The notes beneath the pieces were generated by a model. That model did no database searches. It was given only the letters and a program-made list of their open reading frames with translations, and was not told the DNA's origin. DNA of 64,000 bases. It comes from Rhynchopus euleeides (Eukaryota > Euglenozoa > Diplonemea > Diplonemida > Diplonemidae). This document shows, piece by piece, positions 41,650-51,254 of this stretch. How positions within the stretch are numbered: the first letter of the stretch is position 1; each line of letters opens with the position of its first letter. The stretch covers positions 2,108,001 to 2,172,000 of the forward strand of contig OY723275.1 in the NCBI GenBank assembly GCA_963210315.1. Reading direction: 5' to 3'. Both the position numbers and the translations under genes were made by a program.

Positions 41650-44274
41650 ATGGCCAAAAGATATGTGAAGAAGGGCGAGATGCTCCTGTATGTGGAGCAG
41701 GCCAAGGACCTTCCGTCCGGCAACGACCCTTACGCGATTGTCGAGTTTGGGAGCGGGGCACACCTGCAGCGAGATCAGACCGAAACCCGCGTCAAGACTG
41801 ACACGCCGTCGTGGAATGCAGAAATGCTCTTTGACACAGTTGGGCCGGAGGATACAATTAGGGTGCTGGTGATGGACAAAGACATTGCATCGAAGGACGA
41901 CCTGATGTGCGAGGTCACATTCCAGGTGGGCAACGATCCAGGTGAGTTCGAGGGGTGGCACGAGCTGAGCTACCCCCACGACCAAGCAAACAGCGAGGCA
42001 GCACGTGTGAGGGACTACGGTTCGATCAAGCTCAAGTGGAGCTACAACTATGCCTCCTTCGCCAGCTACCTCATTGCGGACAACTCAACCACCGATGAGA
42101 CCTTGGCCTACAAAGAGCTGGATGTGTCCAACGACATGCTGCTGCGGAAGCTCTTCGTGCTCCTGCAGTACCTCTACAGGGCTGCCGCCCTTCTCTTCTT
42201 CCTCATCGACAACTTCATGTGGCTCAGACCCTTCGCCTGTCTGGGTCAGCTGCTCCTCGTCTTCACCCTATTCTTGCGCACATCATACGGCATCGACGCA
42301 CTCCTCCCGGGCATCATCGTCGTACTGATGTACTACACACGCAGGCTGAAGACTCTCAAGGGACCCAACTGGGTCAGCACATACGACTTCAAAGTGCCGA
42401 TGTACACCCGCAAGCTGTCCAGTGTGCCTGTGTGGAAGCTGCGCCAGACGATGGCAGACCTGAAGTTGATCGCAGATTCTGGACCCGACATCTCCTCGCT
42501 GGTGATGAAGCAGACAATCCTCAAGCGTGTTGCCTACGTGTGGATCACATACATCATCGACCTCATCGAGGCGATTGGGGCCGTCCTCACATGGCGCAAG
42601 AGCGACCCCGCCAGCGCGGTATACCACTCTGCCCTGGCAGTCATGATCTTCGTTTTCATGTTCGGCCTCCCTCTAGCCTACTGGCGCTGGGCATTCATGG
42701 GCATCACGATGTACCTCTTCGTGCTGATGCCGCTGTACTACAACGTGCCCCGCATGCAGGAGAAGTACGGTGTGCGCAGCATCACACAGCACGCCTCCGA
42801 AGTGGCCCACACCCTCTGGGAGAAGGCCATCCAGGCTGTCAACGGCCTCCTCGCAAAGCGCCAGCCGCAGGCGCTGTCGCCTGTACCCCACGCCAGCAAG
42901 ACCTTCGAGGAGTGGGACCGCTTCCACAAGGAGCGCGAGGGGCTGCGGCAGCGCTACCACATCGAGACCCCCCGCGAGGCGGCGCTCCCCTTCCCCCGCC
43001 CCACCTCCGGATTCGCGCCGCAGGCGCCCGGGGGTGCCCCGCCGCGACCCGCCGCTGCCAGCTCGCCCTCCCGGCTGAAGATCACAGTCCAGCGCGCCCT
43101 CGAGCACCCACCTCTTGCGGCGCCCTCCTTCGTCAAGGTGGTCCTGCCTGGGCTGGGACAGAAGTTCAAGACAGAGTCGGACACACGGGGGCATTGGACA
43201 GCATCGCACACCGTCACGATTCCGGGGCACGTCCCCCTCGAGAGCGTCGTGGCCAACCTGGAGCTGTGGCAGAAGGGCGACCCACACCTCCTGCGGTGCA
43301 TCGGGTCCACCACCGTCGCACACGGGGATGCTTTTGTGCAGATGAAGGATGCCCGCACGCAGGCCCCCTTCTGCCGCATCGCCCTCCACTTCGAACACTC
43401 CGGCATGCAGTCGACCCCTCTGGGGGCGAACCCGCCACAGCAGCAGCAGCGGCAGCGCGGGGGCAGCACGCCACCCACACACCGCAACTCCGAGGCGGGC
43501 CGCAGCGGCTCGCAGGACAGGGCTTCGCCGCAGGCAACGCAGACCCCTGTGCCGCCCCGCGCCAACCCCATCCCAGACGAGGCGATGAAGATGTACCAGC
43601 TGAGCCAGCACAGCAACCTGCGCCTGCTGCTGCGGGGCATGCTCAACCTCAACGAGGGGCAGGAGGAGCCCGAGCTGCTGTGGTGGTATGCACGGAGCTG
43701 TGCCGACGAGGGGCGTGAGAAGCTTGCAGACGGGGGGCACCCCAAGGAGCAGCTGAAGGCGCTGTACGACGAGGGCATCGACATGGCGAAGAGGTGCACC
43801 TCGAAGCATCCGGATGTGGCGGAGGGGTGGAAGTACTGCGCGATCCTTACGGCGCGCCGGGGGGATCTGGGGGCTGCGACGGAGAAGCTGGCGCAGGCGC
43901 ACAACATCAAGAAGTGGGCGCTGAAGGCAACGGAGCTCGACCCCAGCGACCCCATCCCGTGGTATATCGTGGGGAACTGGTATTTCTCTGTCGCCAACAT
44001 GTCGTCGCTGGTGCGCATGGCTGCCCGGGCCATGGCGGAGCCGTTGGTGGGGACCTACAGCGATGCCATCCCCTACCTGCTGAAGTCCCTCTCCGCCATG
44101 CCGACCCACGTCGCCCTCCTCGCCTTGGGCAATACGTATTATGAGATGAAGAAGTACCAAGAGGCTGCGGTGTACCTCGAGCAGGGCCTCCAGCTCCCCT
44201 ACGATGCCTCGCAGAAGGCCACGGCCAAGGATGTTGCGGATATCAAAGCGCTTCTCGCAAAAATCAAGAAGTGA
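41650..44274 (+). CDS. C2 - membrane - C2-like - RMDN (TPR) fusion protein
   Basis: 874 residues, intronless. ATG 41650 is followed by an N-terminal C2 domain (~8-115: MLLYVEQAKDLPSGNDPYAIVEF). Two hydrophobic blocks follow (~165-235 and ~290-370), a double-hairpin layout like MCTP or tricalbin-type ER proteins. A Pro-rich linker leads to a second C2-like region (~474-590). The last ~230 residues (from ~640) match the RMDN/FAM82 TPR family: ELLWWYARSCADEG, then KRCTSKHPDVAEGWKYCAI, IKKWALKATELDPSDPIPWYIVGNWYF, and a final TPR. Animal RMDN3 (PTPIP51) tethers ER to mitochondria. A Ca2+/lipid-binding contact-site protein is therefore a reasonable inference. Catalytic activity is not expected. 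Confidence 0.88.
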   Translation: MAKRYVKKGEMLLYVEQAKDLPSGNDPYAIVEFGSGAHLQRDQTETRVKTDTPSWNAEMLFDTVGPEDTIRVLVMDKDIASKDDLMCEVTFQVGNDPGEFEGWHELSYPHDQANSEAARVRDYGSIKLKWSYNYASFASYLIADNSTTDETLAYKELDVSNDMLLRKLFVLLQYLYRAAALLFFLIDNFMWLRPFACLGQLLLVFTLFLRTSYGIDALLPGIIVVLMYYTRRLKTLKGPNWVSTYDFKVPMYTRKLSSVPVWKLRQTMADLKLIADSGPDISSLVMKQTILKRVAYVWITYIIDLIEAIGAVLTWRKSDPASAVYHSALAVMIFVFMFGLPLAYWRWAFMGITMYLFVLMPLYYNVPRMQEKYGVRSITQHASEVAHTLWEKAIQAVNGLLAKRQPQALSPVPHASKTFEEWDRFHKEREGLRQRYHIETPREAALPFPRPTSGFAPQAPGGAPPRPAAASSPSRLKITVQRALEHPPLAAPSFVKVVLPGLGQKFKTESDTRGHWTASHTVTIPGHVPLESVVANLELWQKGDPHLLRCIGSTTVAHGDAFVQMKDARTQAPFCRIALHFEHSGMQSTPLGANPPQQQQRQRGGSTPPTHRNSEAGRSGSQDRASPQATQTPVPPRANPIPDEAMKMYQLSQHSNLRLLLRGMLNLNEGQEEPELLWWYARSCADEGREKLADGGHPKEQLKALYDEGIDMAKRCTSKHPDVAEGWKYCAILTARRGDLGAATEKLAQAHNIKKWALKATELDPSDPIPWYIVGNWYFSVANMSSLVRMAARAMAEPLVGTYSDAIPYLLKSLSAMPTHVALLALGNTYYEMKKYQEAAVYLEQGLQLPYDASQKATAKDVADIKALLAKIKK

Positions 44275-45171
44275 ACGCACGGCTCAGTGCTTTAGAGGGG
44301 GTGGGGGGGTACGATTATTTTGTTGAGATTTGTTCCCCGGGAGAGGGGAGCGGGGCGGGTGGGGGTGGGGGGTTTTGTTTTGGCGTAGAAGCAACGCCTG
44401 GTGTTCTTTCTCGCACACATCCTGCCGTGTGGAGTGATGCTTGTCAGGAGCCAGTGTATTTTGTAGAGCGGGGGGGGGGTGGGGGAGGTGGGGTGCCACC
44501 ACCCCCTCGCCCTTGCCCCCCCTTCGCGTGCTGGGTTCTCCCACAGGTGTGCAGCTTCGGGGTTAACACTTGGAGAAGGGGGCTCCGATGCGACCGCTCG
44601 TGGTGCAATACCCTCCCCAACTCGCCTTGTCTGCCTGCCATACTGAAGGCACACGCTATGTAGCCCAATGGCCAGATGTAAGTTTTTGTCTGTGCGCCCC
44701 AACAAAGCAGAGACCGGGCAAAGCAATATCCAACACACACACCGCAGCCCTGCTGCGGAGGTCGTTGTTTTTGTTCCCCAACAGCGCTGCCCCTTTCCAC
44801 CCCCCCCCCCCCCCACCAAGATTCTTTTTGACCCCGGCAGGAGCACTGCTGGGGTCAAGGAGAACACAGACGGGGACAGTGTTCCAGCCGCCCCACCCCC
44901 CTTAGAGACATATGCACAGCGGGCCGCTCTTTACGCCATGCATTTGTGTGGAACAGCCCTCTCTCCCCCATGGCAAAAGGCCCACACGCGCATCGGCAAA
45001 TGGAACCCGCTAGGCAGAAGAAGAAACCCACCACCACCACCACCACCACCCCCCCCACCCCCCTCCGCTCCCCTCCTTTTGTACCCCCCTCCCGCCCCCT
45101 TGGCTGCCTTCTGCTGTGTGGTGGCTATTCCACCCGCCCTCCCACCGCCTCCTCTGCAGGCCGGTCTTGCA
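44275..45171. other. Intergenic region
   Basis: About 900 bases, no gene before the next ATG. It has G- and C-rich runs (15 C at 44800-44814), a CCA microsatellite near 45028-45055, and CCTCCTCTGCAG ending at 45159, 13 bases before the next start. Confidence 0.5.
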
Positions 45172-46296
45172 ATGTGGCAGGCCTTGTCGCCTGCGCCATG
45201 GCGGGCAGCCCTTCTGGTGCTGCTGATGTGCAGCGCCACCCGCGCTGACGATGTCATGGACAACGCGTCGAATGAGACAATGTCGAACTCCACCACCACC
45301 ATGACACTCGATGTAGGGTGCCTCTGCCACCATGTCAACGTCTCGGTGGATGTCTCAGCTGAAGCACCTGAAGACGACATGCCTGTCGACAATGTCTCAG
45401 ACGAGGAGTCCGACCTGAACTTCACAAACTGGAACGTGCACAACACAACCTGGAATGTGACAATCCCCAACCACTACAGGCCCTTCTACAGTCCGTCGTG
45501 CTGCTGGGTCCTCCCTGTGGAGTACGACGACGACAACCTCGCAGGCCTCGATGGCTGGGTGTGGCTCCTCATCGGCTGTGGCGGGATGTGCGTCATCTGC
45601 TGTGTCATCATCGTCGTCCTCGTCATGCGCACCAACGCACCACCCAAGCAGAGGCCGGATGCCGACGACGGCCCTGGCGACAAACGCGATGTCGAATTCG
45701 GTAGTGGCATGCCAGGTGTCTACAAGGTGGGCGACAGGGTGGAGGTGAAGGTCTCCGAGGAAGCCCCGTGGTCTCCGGGGCTCGTCACCGAGGTGGCTGA
45801 GGGCGTGCCGCTGGTGCTGCCAGACGGGTGGACGGAGAGCCAGAAGTTCGACTCGACGCGGCACATCGAGCAGCCGATGCAGGTCATCACGGCGCAGCCG
45901 GCGTGCTCCATTGACAGCCTGCGCCTCCCCAAGAGCCTGCCTGGGGAAGCACCGAAGATGATGGGCGAAGAGGATGACGCTGTCGAAAACGACTACCTGA
46001 TTGCCAGCTCACAGCGCGTCGTAATCCAATCCGGCGGCAACAAGATGGCCGTCGCCTCCCTCCGCAGCGTGCCCGGGCGGGTTGTGGGGCCTCCCAAGGG
46101 CGGTGCCAGCCTGGCATCCTACTCTCCCTCGGTGGCACCGCTTTCCCCCCTCACCCAGGCCTCGCCCATCGTCCCCAGCAGTGGGCAGGGCCCCTTCAGG
46201 GTGGCCCAGGCGCTGCCCCTGTCCTATGCAGAGCACCGCTCTGAGCCTGCGCCTGACACTGCAGCCTTCTCCAAGGAGGTGGCAGGGATGGTGTAG
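45172..46296 (+). CDS. Type I membrane glycoprotein with SH3/Tudor-like cytosolic segment
   Basis: 374 residues from ATG 45172. A signal peptide (WRAALLVLLMCSATRA) is followed by a ~100-residue ectodomain with many N-glycosylation sequons (NAS, NET, NST, NVS, NFT, NTT, NVT) and acidic residues. One membrane span lies at ~125-150 (WVWLLIGCGGMCVICCVIIVVLVM). The cytosolic part has YKVGDRVEVKVSEEAPWSPGLVTEV (~182-206), which fits a small beta-barrel of SH3, Tudor or agenet type, then a Ser/Pro-rich tail. The topology matches that of the EGF-like protein at 9352. No enzyme motif; function unknown. Confidence 0.8.
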   Translation: MWQALSPAPWRAALLVLLMCSATRADDVMDNASNETMSNSTTTMTLDVGCLCHHVNVSVDVSAEAPEDDMPVDNVSDEESDLNFTNWNVHNTTWNVTIPNHYRPFYSPSCCWVLPVEYDDDNLAGLDGWVWLLIGCGGMCVICCVIIVVLVMRTNAPPKQRPDADDGPGDKRDVEFGSGMPGVYKVGDRVEVKVSEEAPWSPGLVTEVAEGVPLVLPDGWTESQKFDSTRHIEQPMQVITAQPACSIDSLRLPKSLPGEAPKMMGEEDDAVENDYLIASSQRVVIQSGGNKMAVASLRSVPGRVVGPPKGGASLASYSPSVAPLSPLTQASPIVPSSGQGPFRVAQALPLSYAEHRSEPAPDTAAFSKEVAGMV

Positions 46297-46840
46297 GTGG
46301 GGTGTGTGTGTGTGTGCGTTTGGTGTGGCTGTGGAGGGCAGCCTGACATAAAAAAAATTGGGATTCCGACCCATTCAGGTCGGTGTTGTGTAGTGTATTG
46401 TTCAGGCGGTGTGGGTGGTGGGGGGGGGGGTCAGGGTTGGGGAGGGTTGAGAAGGAGTATCGCCTAGGCTCCGGGCAGTGGATGAGGCCCCTGCAGCCTC
46501 ATCCAAGCGTTCTGCTGCACTGCCCCCAACATGCGAGGGTCCAGGGTTCGGCCAGGGTGCCCTCCTGCCCTCCTCCTCCTCCTCCTCGTCCCACTGACCC
46601 AGCCCCCGTTTCCCGTGCAACCCCCCCCCCCCCCCCCTCACTGCCCCAGGTTCTCCCAGATCGATTTGTGAAAAGAATACGGTTTCTTATTTGTACCCGA
46701 TGCCAGAAGAACGAATTCGTAAAAACAGATTCATCCCCCCCACCCCACCCCACCCCCCGTGTGACTGGGTGGCAATGGTGCTGCACCACACACCACTACC
46801 ACGACCGCGGCACCCACCTCCCCCCCCCCCCCCCCTAGGC
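46297..46840. other. Intergenic region
   Basis: 543 bases with GT microsatellite at about 46304-46318, G runs, and C runs of 17 (46621-46637) and 16 (46820-46835). No gene. Confidence 0.5.
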
Positions 46841-47290
46841 ATACAGTGCAAACGATAATTATTATCGCATACGATACCGTATACGTAAATATTTTGGAAC
46901 GTAAATATTATGGAACGTAAATATTTTGGAACGCTGGTGGGTTGGCGTTCCAGATTTTTTTCGTTCCATAATATTTACAGGGCTTTCTGCGACTCGGGGA
47001 CTTGGACCAGGTGATCGGACGGCATACAGAGTCCCTGACGGGACCTACTCGTGCACTTTTCGCGCGATTCCTGACGCAAGCCGTCCTCACCACCGAGTCC
47101 CCAACTGGCCCTGTAAATATTATGGAACGTAAATATTATGGAACGGACCGGCCAAAAATGGGCCCGTTCCATAATATTTACGTTCCATAATATTTACGTA
47201 TACGGTAATTATTATCGTATTCCCATTATCGTATATTATCGTATACGATAATATACGATAATGGTGCGATAATTTTTTGAGATTTTCGGA
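46841..47290. repeat. AT-rich nested inverted repeat (putative foldback/MITE)
   Basis: A sharp AT-rich island in a GC-rich genome. The outer arms read GTATACGTAAATATT(T/A)TGGAACG repeated about three times on the left (46878-46933) and inverted on the right (about 47163-47205). An inner pair (CGTTCCATAATATTTACAGGG near 46963; CCCTGTAAATATTATGGAACG near 47110) encloses a ~120-base GC-rich core. Flanking tracts of CGATAAT/ATTATCG palindromes lie on both sides (46850-46875 and 47205-47270). No coding capacity. Confidence 0.8.
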
Positions 47291-48330
47291 AAACCAGAAA
47301 TCAGCCCAGAACACATTGAAAAAGTGGTAAAAGTGGAGCCGGAAGCTGCCATTTTTGCTTCTTTGAATTATTGGTGACGGGGGGCTTCACTCAGAAGTGT
47401 AGAATGTCCCTCACAAATGGGTGGCAGAGACACAACACACATAGTGCCATGACATGCACATCACTATGTCTGTCTGAAGAAGTTTCAGGCACAGTGGGGC
47501 GGAGAGGACTCTGGGGATTGGGCAGTGGCCGTTCCACATGCCCTTCCCCTCGTGACTTACACCCTGTCGCCACTCCACTTCATGGAAAACATGACCACGC
47601 AGCAACAGGGTCATACTTGCGGCGGTATGCAACCACCAGTACAGCCTGTTGCGGGTTCGCAAAGCCGACTGGTACGCTGCCTTGCCGTCGGGACCCAGAT
47701 ACTGAGGACACCCCTGTGAGAACACTGAGGAGACGTTGGGCTAGCCTAGTTGAAGCAGGTGTCGGGGTGACCGAGACAGAGCACCCTGCCCAGAACATGA
47801 ACAAGAAAGACTGTTCGACGCAGGTGTGGTCTTCGGTGCAATGTTTGGAGAGATCAGGAGATTTCTCTTCAAGGCTACCACTTATGTTGGACTTGGCCTT
47901 CGCTCCCGTGAGCAGTGAAAAAGTGAGAAACACCGTTCTTCCCCTCTGACTGACGACCAGTGATGACATAGCGAAGGACCTTGAATGGGGTTTGAACCCG
48001 AGACAGGCAATACTCAACCAAAGGTATTCTTCAGGACCTGGCACGGAACGGGCGATACGAACGCTCCCACCGTGCGCACGGACCTGTCTGCAACTCTACA
48101 AGGAACCACGGGGTGGCGCGCGCACATCACCTCGGAGGCCTCAAGGAGCCTGCCTGACCTGCACGACTCCGCTGCGCTACAAGGCGGAGCTCGGGCGCCA
48201 TCCTCACCGACAGCAAGGCAAGGGGTGATGATCATCTGGAGACACCTGAGCCAGGCGCGGAGTTTCTGGCGCCGCCGTGTCTCGGTTGTGGGTGTCCCGG
48301 CCTCCCTGATGAGGGGGCTTTGCTCCAAAG
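47291..48330. other. Intergenic region, no supported gene
   Basis: About 1 kb with more balanced composition. Open frames on both strands (for example 47371-47949) show no motif, and none starts at a convincing context. A B-box-like GGGTTCAAACC occurs on the minus strand at 47989-47999, but no tRNA can be folded around it. Confidence 0.45.
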
Positions 48331-48479
48331 AGGGGGGGGGGGGGGGGTGATTTCTTCGCGACTGCCCGAGCGGGTTTGCGGGTTTTGGATTCCGCTACCT
48401 GCAGGGGGGGGGGGTAGGGGACCAGATGTACTTGAAAAATTTGTAATAAAAATTTTTCCGACCCCAAACAAGGGTTATT

Positions 48480-49560
48480 GGCACCTAAAATGGGTGTACC
48501 CGCCTCAAAAATATGTCTGGGGACCCAATGAAACCGGTTTTTCACACTTAGTCGCCCATTTTCGGCCCGAATTTTTGAAAAATCGGTGAAAAAAGGGGGT
48601 TTCGCCCATTATGGGCAAAATCCCGATTTTCATGAAAAAATGACAAAATTGGGGCAACTAGACCCCATTTTGGGTGGTTTTCGGGTGAAAAACGTACCCT
48701 AGACATCCCTGGGGTACATTGTATACCCTCCAGGGCCTCTAGGACCAGTGGAATCACGTGAAAATGTGTTTTTTTACCCAAAAAAAGGACCCTGCAACCA
48801 CCCTGCACACATCCTGCAACCATGTTGCAGGCACACTATAACCCAATAACCACCCAGAAACCACTGAGCCTGCCCTATAAGGGGTGTATGGGCCTGTCGG
48901 AACAGGTTTTCTACACCGAGTTGCCCAAATTCGGTCCGAGAATTTGAAAAAACTGTGAAGAACGGGGAATTTGCCCGTGTGTGGTAAAAGTCCTAATTTT
49001 TATGAAAAAATGACAAAATCGGGGCGACTAGACCCCATTTTGGGTGGTTTTCGGGTGAAAAACGTACCCTAGGCATCCCTGGGGTACATTGTATACCATC
49101 CAGGGCCTCTAGGACCAGTAGAAGTGTGTGAAAATGCCTTTTTTTACCCAAAAAAAGGACCCTGCAACGATGTTGGAGGACCCTGCACACATCCTGCAGC
49201 CATGTTGTAGGCACCCTATAACCCTATAACCACCCAGAAACCACTGGGAATGCCCTAAAAGGGGTGTATGGGCCTGTCGGAACAGGTTTTCTCCACCGAA
49301 TTGCCCAAATTCGGTCCGATATTTTGAAAAAACTGTGAAAAATGGGGGTTTCGCCCATGTGGGGTAAATGTCCCAATTTTACGAAAAAATGATAAAATTA
49401 GGGCGACTAGACCCCATGTTGGGTGGTTTTCGGGTGAAAAATGTACCCTAGGCATCCCTGGGGCACATTGTATACCATCCAGGGCCTCTGGGACCAGTAG
49501 AAGTGCGTTAAAATGCACATTTTTACCCAAAAATGACCCTGCAACCACCTTGCACAGGAC
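48480..49560. repeat. Tandem repeat, unit ~370-380 bp, about 2.5-3 copies
   Basis: The landmark GACCCCATTTTGGGTGG recurs at 48661, 49031 and (with changes) about 49410, giving periods of 370 and ~379 bases. Each unit also carries GGTACATTGTATACC, CCAGGGCCTCTAGGACCAGT and TTTTTTACCCAAAAA(AA)GGACCC in the same order. It is AT-richer than its surroundings. A C run of 18 follows at 49748-49765. Confidence 0.88.
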
Positions 49561-49980
49561 TCACCCCAGAAAAGCGAAAAAAATGCCAAAAAATGGCCAA
49601 AAATGAGGGTTGGTGGGCCCAAAAGTGGGTAAAAACCTCCGGAAATTCATATCCGGAGTGGGTTTGGGGGTGGGTTGGCACTGTTGACCTCCAGACCTGG
49701 ATATTTCAAAAAAATTACAGTTTTTCTCAAGGACATCTGGGGGCCTACCCCCCCCCCCCCCCCCCGCAGCCTGGAGTTGATTTTGCTGGAAGAGTTCCAA
49801 TGAAATACGGCACCGCCTCTCTTTTGGCCTTCGAAACCAATCCCTTGGGCCAGGCTTGGCGCCCTCTCTTGACCCCAGGCGGGCACACTGTGCCTCCTCC
49901 TCCCCACCACCCAGGACACCCCCCCCGCCACCCCCTGTCCCCTGCAGGGTACACCTTTTGAAAGATTTTTGGATTTTTAC

Positions 49981-50148
49981 CAGTTACGAGTGGCGAAGCG
50001 TAGCGAAGTCGCGAAGTAACCAAGGAAATCGTACGACTGAAGCTTTATAAGGATCACCTTCACAGGGGCTTACACAGCCTTTGACACGGAGTGTGCGCTC
50101 AACGAAAAGTAGCCCGGATCTGCCTTTTTGCAGTTGCTGGGCAGGGTG
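49981..50148. repeat. Dispersed intergenic repeat, copy 1
   Basis: Starts CAGTTACGAG, then a palindromic GCGAAGCGTAGCGAAG core closed by GTAAC, and continues through GGAAATCGTACGAC, CACCTTCA, ACACAGCCTT and GCGCTCAAC to CAGTTGCTGGGCAGGGTG. It aligns with 51081-51254 along the full length at perhaps 75-80% by eye. Confidence 0.8.
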
Positions 50149-51080
50149 GTTTCCTTATAATAGCGAAAGGAGTGCGATTTTTCCGTCGTCTCTCTCTCTC
50201 TCTTGCAGCCTCCCGTGTTGAGAGCGGGAGCTGGGGGGGGGGAGGCCGTATCGCTGAAGGTGGGTCCATTTTGTGAGGTCCCGGTTCACCCCTGCCTTCG
50301 GAGGAGGGTCAGGCTATAGCTGTTGTGTGGTGTGGGCGGACCGCTCCGGCTGCGGCCGCCCCCCGCCCTCCCCTGGTTTGGTCCTCTCTGGGGTCAGGGT
50401 GTTGCCTCCTGTGCAGGCATTCCTTTACCCCTCGGACCTTCCCCGCTCTCTGCTCGGACCGGTGATATACTTCCCCTTTTCTCGATACTCTTAAATCTTT
50501 CACCAGCAGCAGCAAGACACCTGAATCGGCAGCGTGTTCTGCGTTTCTATGTGGGGAGTCTTTGCTTGAAAAGGCAGGAATAAGTGATAGGAAGAAAGTG
50601 AGCTGTGTCTCTGTCTGTGTGGTGGCATCATGGATTCACTCCGTGTGACCTGCACTGAACAACACAGTAGTGCCACCACGCTGGGGTGGTGCCGCAGAGT
50701 TCACAGGCACCCAGTGAGTTGTGTGCTCTTGGGGAGAAGCGCCAGGTTTGCAGCGTGCACCTTTTTAAATTCGGTCTGGAGGGAAGCAGGTCGGAGGACC
50801 AGTCACAATGGTGGAACACAGCGCCGGGTGCAGGTTCTGCAGCTCGCGCAAAGTGTGCACGCGCGACTGAGGGTTTCCCCCCACCCCTGCTCTTTTTCTG
50901 ATTCCGACTCAATCCCCAGCGGTCTTTCTCTGTTGTTCTTGTCTTCGCTGTCGGCATTTCTTTCGGCGAAAGTTCGGCGGCTTTCACCTCTCACAACAGG
51001 AGGAGAAATACCAAAAAAAACACACCGTTTTAGGCACCGCGGCGAAGACCCCTTTGTCGAAGAAGCGCCTGTTTTTTTCC

Positions 51081-51254
51081 CAGTTACGAGCGACGAAGCG
51101 TAGCGAAGTTGCAAAGTAACGAAGGAAATCGTACGACGTCAGCTTTTGGATTAGCACCTTCATGCCACTTCACAGGGCCTCAACACAGCCTTCAGACACG
51201 ATGCGCTCAACAAAAAGTATTCCGGAACTGTTCTCCCAGTTGCTGGACAGGGTG
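51081..51254. repeat. Dispersed intergenic repeat, copy 2
   Basis: Direct copy of 49981-50148, 1.1 kb downstream, with the same order of blocks and ending in CAGTTGCTGGACAGGGTG. The last ~60-90 bases also match 10470-10548, so the family is dispersed. Confidence 0.8.

Noticed and set aside
42673..44280. 535-codon minus-strand frame
   Set aside because: Antisense shadow of the C2-RMDN protein.
47371..47949. 192-codon + strand frame
   Set aside because: No recognisable domain, overlapping minus-strand frames of similar length, and isolated in a repeat-rich block.
47940..48060. Possible tRNA or tRNA-derived SINE (GGGTTCAAACC on the minus strand)
   Set aside because: Only a B-box-like word; no acceptor stem, D-arm or anticodon arm could be fitted.
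50630..51103. 157-codon frame starting ATCATGGATTCACTC
   Set aside because: No domain, Ser/Arg-rich, and it runs into one copy of the dispersed repeat.
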